Notes: generated by a model from the letters alone, not told the origin. Numbered from the stretch's first letter, positions 1 to 8,966 are shown. The stretch is DNA of 64,000 nt from Pseudomonas sp. 10S4 (GCF_034344865.1 NZ_CP133774.1:1178001-1242000); one strand, 5' to 3'. A program made the numbers and translations.

Positions 1-76
1 TTTTGAAGTGAGTCAGCGGCCTTCGATGTTGGCGACGATGCCGAAGGTTTAGCTCTTCATAGGCTGGACCGGCCTC

Positions 77-169
77 TTCGCGAGCAAGCCCGCTCCCACA
101 TTTGATCGGTGGTTTGCACATATATTGTGTTCACTGGAGATCCCTTGTGGGAGCGGGCTTGCTCGCGAA
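77..169. repeat. REP pair, type A (A1)
   Basis: Two inverted copies of the REP core GAGCGGGCTTGCTCGCGAA face each other across about 45 bases. It lies downstream of creD. No gene is apparent in 1-262; open frames there run through the repeat. Confidence 0.85.
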
Positions 170-262
170 TGCACCACACCGGATCTAACGGAAACAACCC
201 AAAGATAAGCGTCGCCAACACCTCCCCTTCCCGCTGATCCTCACGCAACCCCAACGACCGGC

Positions 263-1633
263 TCATTCCACCGCTCCAATATCAAACGCCAACGGCTTGG
301 CCGACTTCTGCCCAATCCCGTACCAGTCCAGCTTGCGGGTCAGCACCATGAACACACCCAGCAACCCGAACAGCAACAACGAGCCCATCAACAGCGCGTA
401 ATCCTCGGCACTCAACAAGCCATAAAGCAAACCGTACAACGCCGCCAACCCCGCCGAAAAACTCAAGCCGTGACGCACGCTGCGCAGTACGTGGCAGACA
501 TAGAACCCGATCAACAACACACATCCGCTCGCCGACAACACATACGCCAAGGCAAAACCGATGTGCTCGGACAACGACAGCAACAACAGGTAGAAAAACG
601 CCAGGGCCACGCCCACCAACGCATATTGCACCGGGTGCACCGCCAGGCTTTTCATCACTTCGAACAGGAAGAAACCGGCGAAGGTCAGGACAATGAACAG
701 CAGCGCATATTTGATCGCCCGATCGCTTTTGAGGTACTGGTCCACCGGGTCGATGAAGCTCACGCCGAAGCTGCGACCGTTGAACGCGTCACAGCCAGCG
801 CCGGAGACACAACTGTTCAAGGCTTCTTGCAGGTTGGTGGAGAAAAACGTGGTCTGCCAATTCGCGGTGAAGCCCTGATCGGTGACTTCACGCTGGGCCG
901 GCAGGTAGTTGCCGATAAAGCTGGGGTGCGGCCAGTTGGCGGCCAACGCTACTTTGCTGGTCTTGCCCACCGGCAGCACTTGCAACTGACCGGTGCCTTG
1001 CAAACGCAGGTCGAAACCGAAGGCCAGTTCCGTGGCTTGTCTGGTATTCAACGCCGGCAGCATCACGTGCACGCCCTCCCCCAAGAAGCCGACCTGGCTG
1101 CCAGGTACGAAGTCCAGGCGCTGACCATCGAGTTCCAGTTTCAGCGCGTTTTCGATGCCGCGGATGTCGCTGATGCCCACAGCCAGAAACGGCTGGTCGA
1201 ACTGATAGTCGGCGAAGTCTTCCTTGATGCCCAGTTGTTCAGGGATCGTGAAATGGCCGCTGATGCGGTTGTCGGCATGGAACAGCCGCGCTTCATAAAT
1301 GCCCCGGGAACGCAGCTCGGTCTGAACCTGGCCATCCAGTTCGAAGTGTTCCGGGAGGAAGTACAGACGACCGCGTTCTTCACCGACTTCCTGGTAACGC
1401 TCGTTGGTTTTCTCGTTGAGTTTCCAGGTGCGCACCACTTTGCGATACGGCACCACCATCAGCGGCCCGCTCAACTGCTGGCTGTAGCTGGAACTGCGGG
1501 CGATGTCTTCGAGCACACCGTCGCGCAGTTGCTGACGGTCCTGGATCACGCCGTTGATCATCAGCAACGGAATCATCAATAACAGAATCATTAGGGCAAT
1601 CGCCCCGAGTTTTATGGTCAGGTTGCGGTTCAT
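263..1633 (-). CDS. creD: Inner membrane protein CreD
   Basis: 456 residues, the usual CreD length. A hydrophobic segment at about residues 8-28 is followed by a large periplasmic domain (about 30-300) and a C-terminal block of several membrane segments (about 310-440), the CreD layout. In enterobacteria creD is the main target of the CreBC two-component system and affects envelope integrity and beta-lactam response; its biochemical activity is unknown. A GGGAG ribosome site lies 6 bases before the ATG. creC and creB lie further along on the same strand, but an oppositely oriented acyltransferase gene separates them from creD. A possible cre-type direct repeat lies 65-80 bases upstream. Confidence 0.93.
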   Translation of the reverse strand: MNRNLTIKLGAIALMILLLMIPLLMINGVIQDRQQLRDGVLEDIARSSSYSQQLSGPLMVVPYRKVVRTWKLNEKTNERYQEVGEERGRLYFLPEHFELDGQVQTELRSRGIYEARLFHADNRISGHFTIPEQLGIKEDFADYQFDQPFLAVGISDIRGIENALKLELDGQRLDFVPGSQVGFLGEGVHVMLPALNTRQATELAFGFDLRLQGTGQLQVLPVGKTSKVALAANWPHPSFIGNYLPAQREVTDQGFTANWQTTFFSTNLQEALNSCVSGAGCDAFNGRSFGVSFIDPVDQYLKSDRAIKYALLFIVLTFAGFFLFEVMKSLAVHPVQYALVGVALAFFYLLLLSLSEHIGFALAYVLSASGCVLLIGFYVCHVLRSVRHGLSFSAGLAALYGLLYGLLSAEDYALLMGSLLLFGLLGVFMVLTRKLDWYGIGQKSAKPLAFDIGAVE

Positions 1634-1697
1634 GGGACTCTCCCTGTTTGGATGGGGGAAGTCTGGGATGGGTGTGTGGGGGTTTCGTGGAGGCTAT

Positions 1698-1713
1698 GTG
1701 GGGATTGTGTGGA
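1698..1713 (-). promoter_or_regulatory. Possible CreB-binding direct repeat upstream of creD
   Basis: Read on the minus strand the sequence is TCCAC-N6-CCCAC, 65-80 bases before the creD start. The enterobacterial cre tag is TTCAC-N6-TTCAC, so the spacing is identical and the half-sites have one and two mismatches. The assignment is inferred from spacing and position only. Confidence 0.3.
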
Positions 1714-1860
1714 AATGCCTGTAAAAGCCGATTGCACCTAGGCACACTGCGGCCCCTTAAGGCCATCTCCGGGTATTTACCGGAGTATTTTCCGGCCAAG
1801 TACAGCTCAATATTTTGGCCGTTGGTTTGCTCCAAAGCAGACCAGACAAGGAGCGCTCCA

Positions 1861-2871
1861 TTGCGAAACAACTCGTTTGACCTGATCAGGCACCTTGCCG
1901 CCCTTATGGTCCTGGTAAGTCATCACTATGTGTTAGCGGGTATGAACGAGCCCGTCATTCAAGGTTACAACTCGCTGGGCGGTGTGGCGGTGCTTTGTTT
2001 TTTTGCCATTTCCGGGTTGTTGATTACCCTCAGCTATTTGAATGCCGCCAGCCTTCAGGACTATCTGGTGAAACGCGTCGCCCGGATCTTTCCTGCGCTC
2101 ATCGTTTGCTCATTCGTAATGACTTATGTAGCCGGGGCTTTTTTTGCCAGCGACTATGTCTCGGGGAAAGAAGCCCTCATCGACTTTCTGCGAATTTCAG
2201 CGTTCGGGCGGGCAACTATTGATGAAATAACCAGCGATTTCGTATTCAGCGAATCCTTCAATGGAAGCCTGTGGACATTAAAAATCGAGTTCGCTTTTTA
2301 TATTCTGCTCGCACTAGTGCTGACCCTATACCGCAAAGCCATGATGCCTTGGACGCTGCTCTTGCTATTTTGCATAGCGACTTATGTGCTGGGCAACTAC
2401 CCGATGAATGCCCTGGCACAGAAGCTTCTGGCCTACTGCGCAGCCGGCATCGCGTTTTTCGCCGGGTCATTGATAGCGTTTTATAAAGACCGCTTCAGTG
2501 GCGTGCGCACAAAGGCAATAACCCTGGTGGCTTGCTGTCTTCTGGTATTCGCATCACTGGGTACTTCGATGGTCTGGGTTCTGGCAACTCTGGGGATCAG
2601 CCTGGCAACCCTCAGTCTGGGTTTGTTGTACGTTGATAAAAACATCAGAGGACGGTTCGATATCTCCTATGGCATGTACCTGTATGCCTTTCCCGTACAG
2701 CAATTGGTCATCAATAAAACACAACTGGCCTTCTTCCCTTCCATGGCCGTTTCAACCGTCATTGTCATTAGCCTGGCAACTCTTTCATGGTTGCTCATCG
2801 AACGGCCGGTACTTGCCTTGGCCCACCGAAACAAGCCTCGTAAATCAGTACCTGATTCGGCGGTGTCTTGA
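1861..2871 (+). CDS. Acyltransferase 3 family (OafA/YrhL-like) membrane O-acyltransferase
   Basis: 336 residues from a TTG start at 1861, chosen because AAGGAG lies 7 bases before it; the longer frame from 1648 has no comparable site and adds a tail that does not look like protein. The N-terminus (about residues 4-25) has the RxLAALxVxxxH pattern with a catalytic-type histidine, and the rest is about ten hydrophobic segments, typical of enzymes that acetylate surface polysaccharide or lipid. The substrate is unknown. The gene is visibly more AT-rich than its neighbours, converges on creC with a 13-base gap, and interrupts the usual creC-creD adjacency, which suggests later acquisition. Confidence 0.85.
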   Translation: MRNNSFDLIRHLAALMVLVSHHYVLAGMNEPVIQGYNSLGGVAVLCFFAISGLLITLSYLNAASLQDYLVKRVARIFPALIVCSFVMTYVAGAFFASDYVSGKEALIDFLRISAFGRATIDEITSDFVFSESFNGSLWTLKIEFAFYILLALVLTLYRKAMMPWTLLLLFCIATYVLGNYPMNALAQKLLAYCAAGIAFFAGSLIAFYKDRFSGVRTKAITLVACCLLVFASLGTSMVWVLATLGISLATLSLGLLYVDKNIRGRFDISYGMYLYAFPVQQLVINKTQLAFFPSMAVSTVIVISLATLSWLLIERPVLALAHRNKPRKSVPDSAVS

Positions 2872-2884
2872 GTTACCAAGGACC

Positions 2885-4303
2885 TCAAGGCAAGCGAACC
2901 CGAGCCTCGACGCCACCGCCCACATTGCCAACCCATAATTGCCCTCCATGCAACTTAACCACCTCTTCAACGAAGTTAAGCCCCAACCCAGTACTTTTGC
3001 GCCCACTGTCCGGCCGCGGCAGCGAGTAAAACCGCTCACTCAAGCGTGGCAACGCATAGTCGGGAATCGCCTGAGCCTGGTTGAACAACCTGAACTCAAC
3101 CTGCTCACCAACCCGCTCGGCACTGAATCGCAAAACACCCTGCGCCGGCGTGAAATCCAGCGCGTTCTCCAGCAAGTTGCCCAACGCCTGACGTAACAGG
3201 AACGGCTCACCGATCAAAACCAGATCCTCGGCAATCCTCTGTTCAACACACAATTGTTTGCCTTCAATCCGCGCAGCCTGAGCGTCCAGCAGTTCTTCCA
3301 CTAACGCCGCCAACGGCACTTCAACTCGTTCTTCCAACCCTTGACGCTGCTCGACCTGAGCCAGGTTCAGCAACCGCTCGATCAACTGTTGCATCCGCGC
3401 ACTTTCGCTGTCGATGTTGCTGACAAAACGCTGCTGCTGGGCCAACGGCATCTCGCCCTGAAGCAACTCCGCCGCGCCGCGAATCGCCGCCAATGGGCTT
3501 TTCAATTCATGGGTCAGGGTGTGCACGTAGCGCTCGACGTAGGCCTTGCCTTCGAGTTGCGTGCGCATCTGCTCCACGGCTGTCGCCAGTTGCTCCAGTT
3601 CGCCGCCGCGATAATGCGGCACCTCGACCCGTCGACCTTCACTGACCGCCTGGGCATAAGCAGTCAACCGTCGCAGCGCCGCGCTCAGCCACCACGACAG
3701 CAGCGCGCCAAACAGCAGACCGAGGCCGATCAGCCCGGCACCGTAATAGACCAATCGCCGTTCAGTGCGGTCGACGTAGGGTTGCAGCGAACTGTTGGGC
3801 TTGGCCACGGTGACCACGCCGATGATCTGGCCGTTGTCACGAATCGGCGCGCCTACGTGCATAACCGAGGAACTCGGGTCGTCGGGATCGCTGCGGGTCG
3901 AGCGCGCACCGTATTCGCCGCGCAGGGTCAGGTAAACATCGTTCCAGCGCGCGTAATCCTGGCCCACCGCTACACCGCTGGAATCCAGCACCACGATGCC
4001 TTTGGCATCCGTGACGTAGATGCGGTTGTTGACCTGATTCTTTGTCAGGCCCCAGATGCTTGCCTTCGGCTGCCGCTCGCCGTAGGCGTTGAGCAGTTCT
4101 GGCCAGTGATTCTGGTTGAGAGTGCCGGCCTTGAAGTCATCGCGCAGGATCTCGGCCATCAGGTTGGCCGTGTCTACCAGGGTTTCTTCGGTGGTCTGGC
4201 GCACACCGGGGCGGATTTCCTGCATCACGGTGTTGAGCACGAAGTAACCGGTCAGGCCGATAAACAGCACATAGACCAGAAAGATCCGGATGCCCAGCGC
4301 CAT
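2885..4303 (-). CDS. creC: Two-component sensor histidine kinase CreC
   Basis: 472 residues from the ATG at 4303. A first membrane segment (about 5-25) and a second (about 180-205) flank a periplasmic sensor domain; HAMP-like sequence follows, then the phosphoacceptor motif THELKSPL (histidine near residue 265) and an ATPase domain with the N box (NLLENAL) and G box (GLGLNFV). It is predicted to phosphorylate CreB. The start overlaps the expected creB stop as TGATG, so the pair is translationally coupled. As read here, the reading frame of creB runs straight into creC with no stop, giving a 699-codon frame; this results from one extra base near 4337-4339. Confidence 0.93.
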   Translation of the reverse strand: MALGIRIFLVYVLFIGLTGYFVLNTVMQEIRPGVRQTTEETLVDTANLMAEILRDDFKAGTLNQNHWPELLNAYGERQPKASIWGLTKNQVNNRIYVTDAKGIVVLDSSGVAVGQDYARWNDVYLTLRGEYGARSTRSDPDDPSSSVMHVGAPIRDNGQIIGVVTVAKPNSSLQPYVDRTERRLVYYGAGLIGLGLLFGALLSWWLSAALRRLTAYAQAVSEGRRVEVPHYRGGELEQLATAVEQMRTQLEGKAYVERYVHTLTHELKSPLAAIRGAAELLQGEMPLAQQQRFVSNIDSESARMQQLIERLLNLAQVEQRQGLEERVEVPLAALVEELLDAQAARIEGKQLCVEQRIAEDLVLIGEPFLLRQALGNLLENALDFTPAQGVLRFSAERVGEQVEFRLFNQAQAIPDYALPRLSERFYSLPRPDSGRKSTGLGLNFVEEVVKLHGGQLWVGNVGGGVEARVRLP

Positions 4304-4984
4304 CAGCTGTGCCCCGGACTGTAGCTGTAGCCGAGGCCCGCGATGGGTCTGGATCGGTTCGGCGTCGGCTCGCACCAGCCGCAGCTTGGCGCGCACGCTT
4401 TTGATATGGCTGTCGATGCTGCGCTCGTAACCGGCATCGGCCGGCACACCCAGGGCGTCGAGCAATAGCTCGCGGCTGAACACCCGTTCGGGTTGTTCCA
4501 GCAGGCATTGCAGCAGACGGAATTCGTGGCGGGTCAGGCTCAGGGGCTCGCCGCGATAGCTAATCTGCACCCGTTCGCTGTCGACGCGAAACAGCACCGG
4601 TGAAACTTCGGCCACGGCACGGGGTGCCATGCGCTTTAGAATCGCCCGGACCCGCGCCGCCACTTCTCGCGGGCTGAACGGCTTGACCACGTAATCGTCG
4701 GCGCCAATCTCCAGGCCCACCACCCGGTCGATTTCGCCGTCGCGGGCGCTGAGGAAGATCACCGGAACCTCGCTGAAGCGGCGCAATTGCTTACAAGTCT
4801 CGAAGCCGCTGATGTCCGGCAGGCCGATGTCGAGAATGATCAGATCGGCCGGGGTCTGGCGTTGATGCTCAAGCGCGGCCTCGCCGAGGCTCACCCAGGT
4901 CGTGGTGAAGCCTTCACCCTGCAACGCAAAAATCAACGTGTCGGCAATGGCCGCTTCGTCTTCGACAATCAGGATATGAGGCAT
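4303..4984 (-). CDS. creB: Response regulator CreB (frame disturbed at its 3' end)
   Basis: OmpR/PhoB-type regulator: receiver domain (acidic E8/D9, phosphoacceptor D52, S79, K101) and a winged-helix DNA-binding domain (about 130-222). With one C removed from the CCC at 4337-4339 the tail reads THRGLGYSYSPGHS and stops at 4305-4303, giving 226 residues, overlapping the creC ATG. As written, the frame instead reads THRGPRLQLQSG and continues into CreC. The restored tail contains the conserved HRGxGY signature of the family, so the extra base is probably an error. It is expected to activate creD. Confidence 0.9.
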
Positions 4985-5043
4985 AGCGTCCGAGCACGGC
5001 AGTTAAGTTGCGCAACGGTGGCCCAAGCCTCACATCCCGTCAA

Positions 5044-5550
5044 TCAGCAGTCAGGTTTATCCGCGGTAAAGCGACGTGCCGGGTTCACCGCAGCGCCAAA
5101 CTCGCGCAAGGCCTTGGCGCCGATCAGCAACGGATAGTTGAAGCTGCTGCGGTCGGTGAGATTAACCTCGACCGTGCGTTTGACGTTGCCCAGGCACAAT
5201 TCCAGATCAACCACCGGACGCTTGGTCGGGGCGCTCACGTCCTTGTCGTCTTCGTCTTCTTCGGCGCGGGTCTTGATCTTGCTGATCCGCGCGATCTTGT
5301 GCTCGTAGACCTTGTTGCTCGCGTCCTTGGTGCCGAGACGGAAGCGCACCCAGTCTTCGCCATCACGGGTGAAGGTTTCGATGTCCTTGGCCGACAGCGA
5401 CGCGGTCAGGGCGCCGGTGTCCATCTTGGCCTTGAGGACTTCACCGCCGATTTCCGGCAGCGCGATGTATTCGTAACGCCCGTACAGGGTCGGCTCGGCG
5501 GCCATGACCGGCAGGGCCACGAGGGTCAGCAGTGCAAGGAGGGATTTCAC
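5044..5550 (-). CDS. RimB-like retropepsin family protein (PF05618, formerly 'ATP-dependent zinc protease')
   Basis: 168 residues with a clear signal peptide (MKSLLALLTLVALPVMAA). The motif MDTGALTASLSA at about residues 42-53 contains the single DTGA active-site signature of pepsin-like aspartic proteases that work as dimers. Family members are linked to RimK-type ATP-grasp ligases, but no such ligase gene lies in this window, and the substrate here is unknown. The signal peptide places it in the periplasm. An acidic stretch (EEDEDDKD, about 95-102) is probably a surface loop. It lies 59 bases upstream of creB on the same strand. Confidence 0.8.
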   Translation of the reverse strand: MKSLLALLTLVALPVMAAEPTLYGRYEYIALPEIGGEVLKAKMDTGALTASLSAKDIETFTRDGEDWVRFRLGTKDASNKVYEHKIARISKIKTRAEEDEDDKDVSAPTKRPVVDLELCLGNVKRTVEVNLTDRSSFNYPLLIGAKALREFGAAVNPARRFTADKPDC

Positions 5551-5887
5551 GTAATGGGCTTCCTTGGGGAATTGGGGCGCATAGGCCGAATTCTAGACCG
5601 CAAAAAACAATGATAGTTGAACTGGCACAGACCTTTGTGGCGAGGGAGCTTGCTCCCGTTCGGCTGCGAAGCAGCCGTAAATCCAATTCACTCGGTACAC
5701 CTGAAACAGCGTGGTGTTTGGTTTTGGGGCTGCTTCGCAACCCAGCGGGAGCAAGCTCCCTCGCCACAGGTTATTTCATATGGCCTGAAGCATAACGCCG
5801 TAAAGGTGAAACATTCGTCACCCCCGATTTGGCCTGCCGCCCGAAGCTGCTTATCATGGCGCGCCAAAATTCGTCCAAGAGTTACTT
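5551..5887. other. Divergent intergenic region
   Basis: This 337-base gap must hold the promoters of the retropepsin gene (minus) and the acyltransferase gene (plus). Most of it is the type B repeat at 5636-5768. I see no ORF worth calling. Confidence 0.6.
5636..5768. repeat. REP pair, type B (B1)
   Basis: Left arm TGTGGCGAGGGAGCTTGCTC and GGCTGCGAAGCAG; the right arm is its reverse complement ending CCCTCGCCACA. It forms a long imperfect hairpin. Confidence 0.85.
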
Positions 5888-6775
5888 ATGCGCCGCCTGC
5901 TCACCGGCTGTTTCGTTACCCTGCTGCTGTTACTCAACACCCTGGTCCTGTTCGGCCCGCTGATGGTGTTTGCCCTGCTCAAACTGGTCCTGCCCGGCCG
6001 TTATCGCGACTACGCCTCATGGTCGGTGATGTGGATCGCCGAAACCTGGGCCGAAATCGACAAGCTGATCTTCCGGCTGTGCATCCCAACCCAATGGGAC
6101 ATTCGCGGTGGCGATGACCTGCGTGGCGATACGTCTTATCTGGTGATCAGCAACCACCAATCCTGGGTCGACATCCCAGCGCTGATCCAGACCCTGAACC
6201 GGCGCACGCCGTTCTTCAAATTCTTCCTCAAGAGAGAATTGATCTGGGTGCCGTTCCTGGGCCTGGCCTGGTGGGCGCTGGATTATCCGTTCATGAAGCG
6301 TTACACCAAGGCGTTTCTGGCGAAGAACCCTGAACTGGCCGGCAAGGATCTGGAGATCACCAAAGCCGCGTGCGAGCTGTACAAACGCCAGCCGGTAACG
6401 GTGGTGAATTATCTGGAAGGCACACGGTTTACCGCGGCAAAAAGCGCTCAGCAGCAATCACCGTTCAGGCACCTGCTCAAGCCGAAGGCCGGCGGTGTGG
6501 CGTTTGTACTGGCGGCGATGGGCGAACAGCTGGACGCCATTCTGGATGTGACGATGGTGTATCCGCAGCAACGGATTCCGGGGTTTTGGGATTTGATCAG
6601 CGGCAATGTGCCGAAGGTCATCATCGATATCCAGACCCGCGAACTGGACCCGGCGTTGTGGCAGGGGGATTACGAAAACGATCCGGTGTTTCGCGAAACG
6701 ATCCAGAACTGGGTCAACCAGCTCTGGATCGAAAAGGATCAGCGCATCGACGCGTTGCGCGCCGAGAGCCGCTGA
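5888..6775 (+). CDS. 1-acyl-glycerol-3-phosphate acyltransferase family protein (PlsC/YihG-like)
   Basis: 295 residues. An N-terminal membrane segment (about 7-35) precedes the acyltransferase domain with the catalytic NHQSWVD (NHX4D, about residue 89), the FFLKREL region, and EGTRF (about 178-182), the substrate-binding EGTR motif of this family. It probably transfers an acyl group to lysophosphatidate at the inner membrane. Length and the WVDIPAL/VPFLGLAWWALDYPF region resemble the YihG-type paralogue rather than PlsC itself, so this is probably an auxiliary enzyme tuning phospholipid acyl composition. It converges on the DUF2780 gene. Confidence 0.87.
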   Translation: MRRLLTGCFVTLLLLLNTLVLFGPLMVFALLKLVLPGRYRDYASWSVMWIAETWAEIDKLIFRLCIPTQWDIRGGDDLRGDTSYLVISNHQSWVDIPALIQTLNRRTPFFKFFLKRELIWVPFLGLAWWALDYPFMKRYTKAFLAKNPELAGKDLEITKAACELYKRQPVTVVNYLEGTRFTAAKSAQQQSPFRHLLKPKAGGVAFVLAAMGEQLDAILDVTMVYPQQRIPGFWDLISGNVPKVIIDIQTRELDPALWQGDYENDPVFRETIQNWVNQLWIEKDQRIDALRAESR

Positions 6776-6776
6776 A

Positions 6777-7328
6777 TCAGCTGCCAGCGCCCCAGATCCC
6801 GCCCAGGCTTTTCAGCAGTGGACCGCCAACGCCTTGGCCACCGAGGTACTGGAGGATCACCGGGGCAAATTTGCCGACCATCCCGCTGTCCATGCCCAGG
6901 GCGCCAAACGCGCTGTTCATGTCGCTGGTGCTTTTTACATTGCCCAAGGCATTTTCCAGACCGGCCGATTTACCGGACGAACCGAGCATCCCGGCCAACG
7001 CCCCCATCTGACCGCCGCCGGACAGTTTGTCCAACCCCGGCACGTCTTTGGCCAGTTGCGAGTAATCGGTGGAGCTCAGTTGATTCTTCGCCAGCCCCAG
7101 CATTGCCCCGGTGCCGCCGACGGCTTGTTGCGGGGTGACGTTCAGTTGCGAAGTCAGCGCACCGAGCAGGCCCGCTGTTTGCGAGGTCGGCGCGGCATTA
7201 GTGGCCGCATCGCCGCCCTGCATGCTCGAAGCCGCTTTGGTCACATCGTCCAGGCTGAATGCTGCGAAGACCGGGCTGGCGGCCAGGGTCATGAGCGAAG
7301 CCAGTGCAAAACCGCGTGAAATCTTCAT
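6777..7328 (-). CDS. DUF2780 domain protein, secreted
   Basis: 183 residues from the ATG at 7328, preferred over upstream ATGs because AGAGG lies at good spacing and the protein then begins with a signal peptide (MKISRGFALASLMTLAASPVFA). The mature protein is rich in Gly, Ala and Ser, with a LLGALTSQLNVTPQQAVGGTGAM segment typical of DUF2780 (shown in part: LNVTPQQAVGGTGAM). The family has no established function; the signal peptide indicates periplasmic or extracellular location. It ends 1 base from the convergent acyltransferase stop. Confidence 0.8.
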   Translation of the reverse strand: MKISRGFALASLMTLAASPVFAAFSLDDVTKAASSMQGGDAATNAAPTSQTAGLLGALTSQLNVTPQQAVGGTGAMLGLAKNQLSSTDYSQLAKDVPGLDKLSGGGQMGALAGMLGSSGKSAGLENALGNVKSTSDMNSAFGALGMDSGMVGKFAPVILQYLGGQGVGGPLLKSLGGIWGAGS

Positions 7329-7672
7329 CGAGACAACCTCTTTAGGCATAAAACCGCCCACCCATGGACGGCGAAAAACTGTGTGTTGGACTGGCACCCC
7401 AGAGGATTGTTCCCTGTCCCCTGTAGGAGCGGGCTTTATGTGGCGAGGGGGCTTGCCCCCGTTCGGCTGCGAAGCAGTCGTCGGCCCGTTGAATGCGATC
7501 AGCCTGGAAAATGCGGGGGCCGCTTCGCGACCCAACGGGGGCAAGCCCCCTCGCCACAATTGACCACAGTCAGAAAAGAATTCCGTTGTGCTGCATCCAG
7601 TCTAGCCGCCCCTGCGTATATCAAGCACGGACAGACACTCCTGGCCGATTCTCCCCCACAAGGATCACCCCC
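7329..7672. other. Divergent intergenic region
   Basis: 344 bases between the DUF2780 gene and the fasciclin gene. It contains a type A repeat stub (7422-7436) fused to a complete type B repeat (7439-7558). The remaining 110 bases before the fasciclin start presumably hold its promoter; I could not pick convincing -35/-10 boxes. Confidence 0.5.
7439..7558. repeat. REP pair, type B, GC variant (B2)
   Basis: Arms TGTGGCGAGGGGGCTTGCCC and its complement, with the GGCTGCGAAGCAG inner block. It abuts a 15-base remnant of the type A repeat at 7422-7436. Confidence 0.85.
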
Positions 7673-8266
7673 ATGAAACGCACTTCGATCAAAACCCCGT
7701 TGATTGCCAGCCTGCTGACCCTGGCCCTTGGCGGCGGATTCGCCCTGAACAGCGTGCAAGCGGCGAGCATGAGTCATGACAGCGTAATGGTTGGCGGCCA
7801 AGCCATGATGCCTAGCAAAGACATCATCGATAACGCCGTGAATTCCGCCGACCACACCACCCTGGTGGCCGCAGTCAAAGCCGCCGGCCTGGTCGACACC
7901 CTCAAAGGCAAAGGCCCGTTCACCGTGTTCGCCCCGGTCAACTCAGCGTTTACCGCCCTGCCCGCCGGCACTGTCGATACCCTGCTCAAACCAGCCAACA
8001 AAGCGACCCTGACCCACATCCTCACCTATCACGTGGTCGCCGGTAAGCTCGACATGATGACCCTGGCCGAGAAGATCAAGGCCGGCGGCGGCACCGCCGA
8101 ACTCACCACCGTCGCCGGCGGCAAGCTGTGGGCGATGATGAATGGCCCGCACAACATCGTGATCAAGGATGAAAAAGGCGACGTCGCCGACATCACCACC
8201 TATGACGTGAACCAGTCCAACGGGGTAATTCAGGTCATCGACAAAGTGCTGATGCCCAAAGGTTGA
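7673..8266 (+). CDS. Fasciclin (FAS1) domain protein, secreted
   Basis: 197 residues; AAGGA precedes the ATG at 7673. A signal peptide (about 1-30, ending VQA) is followed by one FAS1 domain with both hallmark blocks, FTVFAPVNSAF (H1) and a GVIQVIDKVLMP ending (H2), plus the central YHVV. FAS1 domains mediate adhesion in bacteria and eukaryotes; single-domain secreted forms are common beside ECF sigma operons. It is directly followed by a terminator and then the sigma/anti-sigma pair, so it may be a target of that sigma factor. Confidence 0.88.
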   Translation: MKRTSIKTPLIASLLTLALGGGFALNSVQAASMSHDSVMVGGQAMMPSKDIIDNAVNSADHTTLVAAVKAAGLVDTLKGKGPFTVFAPVNSAFTALPAGTVDTLLKPANKATLTHILTYHVVAGKLDMMTLAEKIKAGGGTAELTTVAGGKLWAMMNGPHNIVIKDEKGDVADITTYDVNQSNGVIQVIDKVLMPKG

Positions 8267-8274
8267 GCAGTGCT

Positions 8275-8305
8275 CGCCGACCCCGCGCATCGGGGTCGGC
8301 GTTTT
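8275..8305 (+). terminator. Intrinsic terminator after the fasciclin gene
   Basis: Stem CGCCGACCCC / CGGGGTCGGCG with loop GCGCAT followed by TTTT, starting 9 bases after the fasciclin stop. Confidence 0.75.
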
Positions 8306-8321
8306 CCTGAGGTATCCGCCC

Positions 8322-8966
8322 GTGAATGGAACAACTGCGCGCCGTGAACTAACCTCTGCCTGCAACCGGCACCGCTCGCAGCCAACCACCGCTATCTCGA
8401 TTGCCCGGAGAACCGTTATTTCCATCGCCGACACCGATCAGCTCAGGCAGCTTCTGGCCCAGTGTTCATTGGGTGACCGCCGCGCGTTCGAGACGCTTTA
8501 CCGCAGCGTCGGCCCGCGCTTGCACGGTGTCGCCCTGCGTTTCATGGGTCGGCATGACCTGGCCGAAGAGGTGCTGCAGGAAAGCTTCGTACGGATCTGG
8601 AACAACGCCTCGCGCTATGAATCGCACCTGTCGGCACCGCTGACCTGGATGATCAACATCACCCGCAATCAAGCCATCGACCAATTGCGCAAACACCGCG
8701 ACCGGCCGCTGACCGATCTTGAAGAACAGGCCCTGGAGGATGAAAGCCCTTCGGCCCATGAATTGTTAAACCGCGCCCGCGAAGCCAAGGCCCTGAACCA
8801 GTGCCTGGAAAGCCTCGAAGGCATGCAGCGCCAATCGATCACCGTCGCCTATTTTCAGGGGCTGTCCTGCGCTGAACTGGCCGAACACCTGGCCGCGCCG
8901 CTGGGCTCGGTCAAATCCTGGATCCGCCGCGGTATGGAGCGCCTGCGCAGGTGCCTGGAATCATGA
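8322..8966 (+). CDS. ECF-type RNA polymerase sigma factor
   Basis: 214 residues from a GTG at 8322 preceded by TGAGGT. Region 2 (about 40-110) includes FETLYRSVGPRL and the ADLAEEVLQESF-like block (here HDLAEEVLQESFVRIW); region 4 (about 150-212) has the LPxxxR-like SLEGMQRQSITVAYFQGLS helix-turn-helix. The first about 30 residues are not typical of the family, so translation could begin later; no in-frame ATG exists between 8322 and the conserved region. The stop overlaps the anti-sigma start as ATGA, as expected for a sigma/anti-sigma pair. Confidence 0.85.
   Translation: MNGTTARRELTSACNRHRSQPTTAISIARRTVISIADTDQLRQLLAQCSLGDRRAFETLYRSVGPRLHGVALRFMGRHDLAEEVLQESFVRIWNNASRYESHLSAPLTWMINITRNQAIDQLRKHRDRPLTDLEEQALEDESPSAHELLNRAREAKALNQCLESLEGMQRQSITVAYFQGLSCAELAEHLAAPLGSVKSWIRRGMERLRRCLES

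Noticed and set aside
1..262. 69-codon frame at the left edge
   Set aside because: It runs through a REP pair and has no supporting features.
4303..4984. A genuine CreB-CreC hybrid protein
   Set aside because: Removing one base restores both the conserved CreB C-terminus and the TGATG overlap with creC, and ten other indels of the same kind occur in the window.
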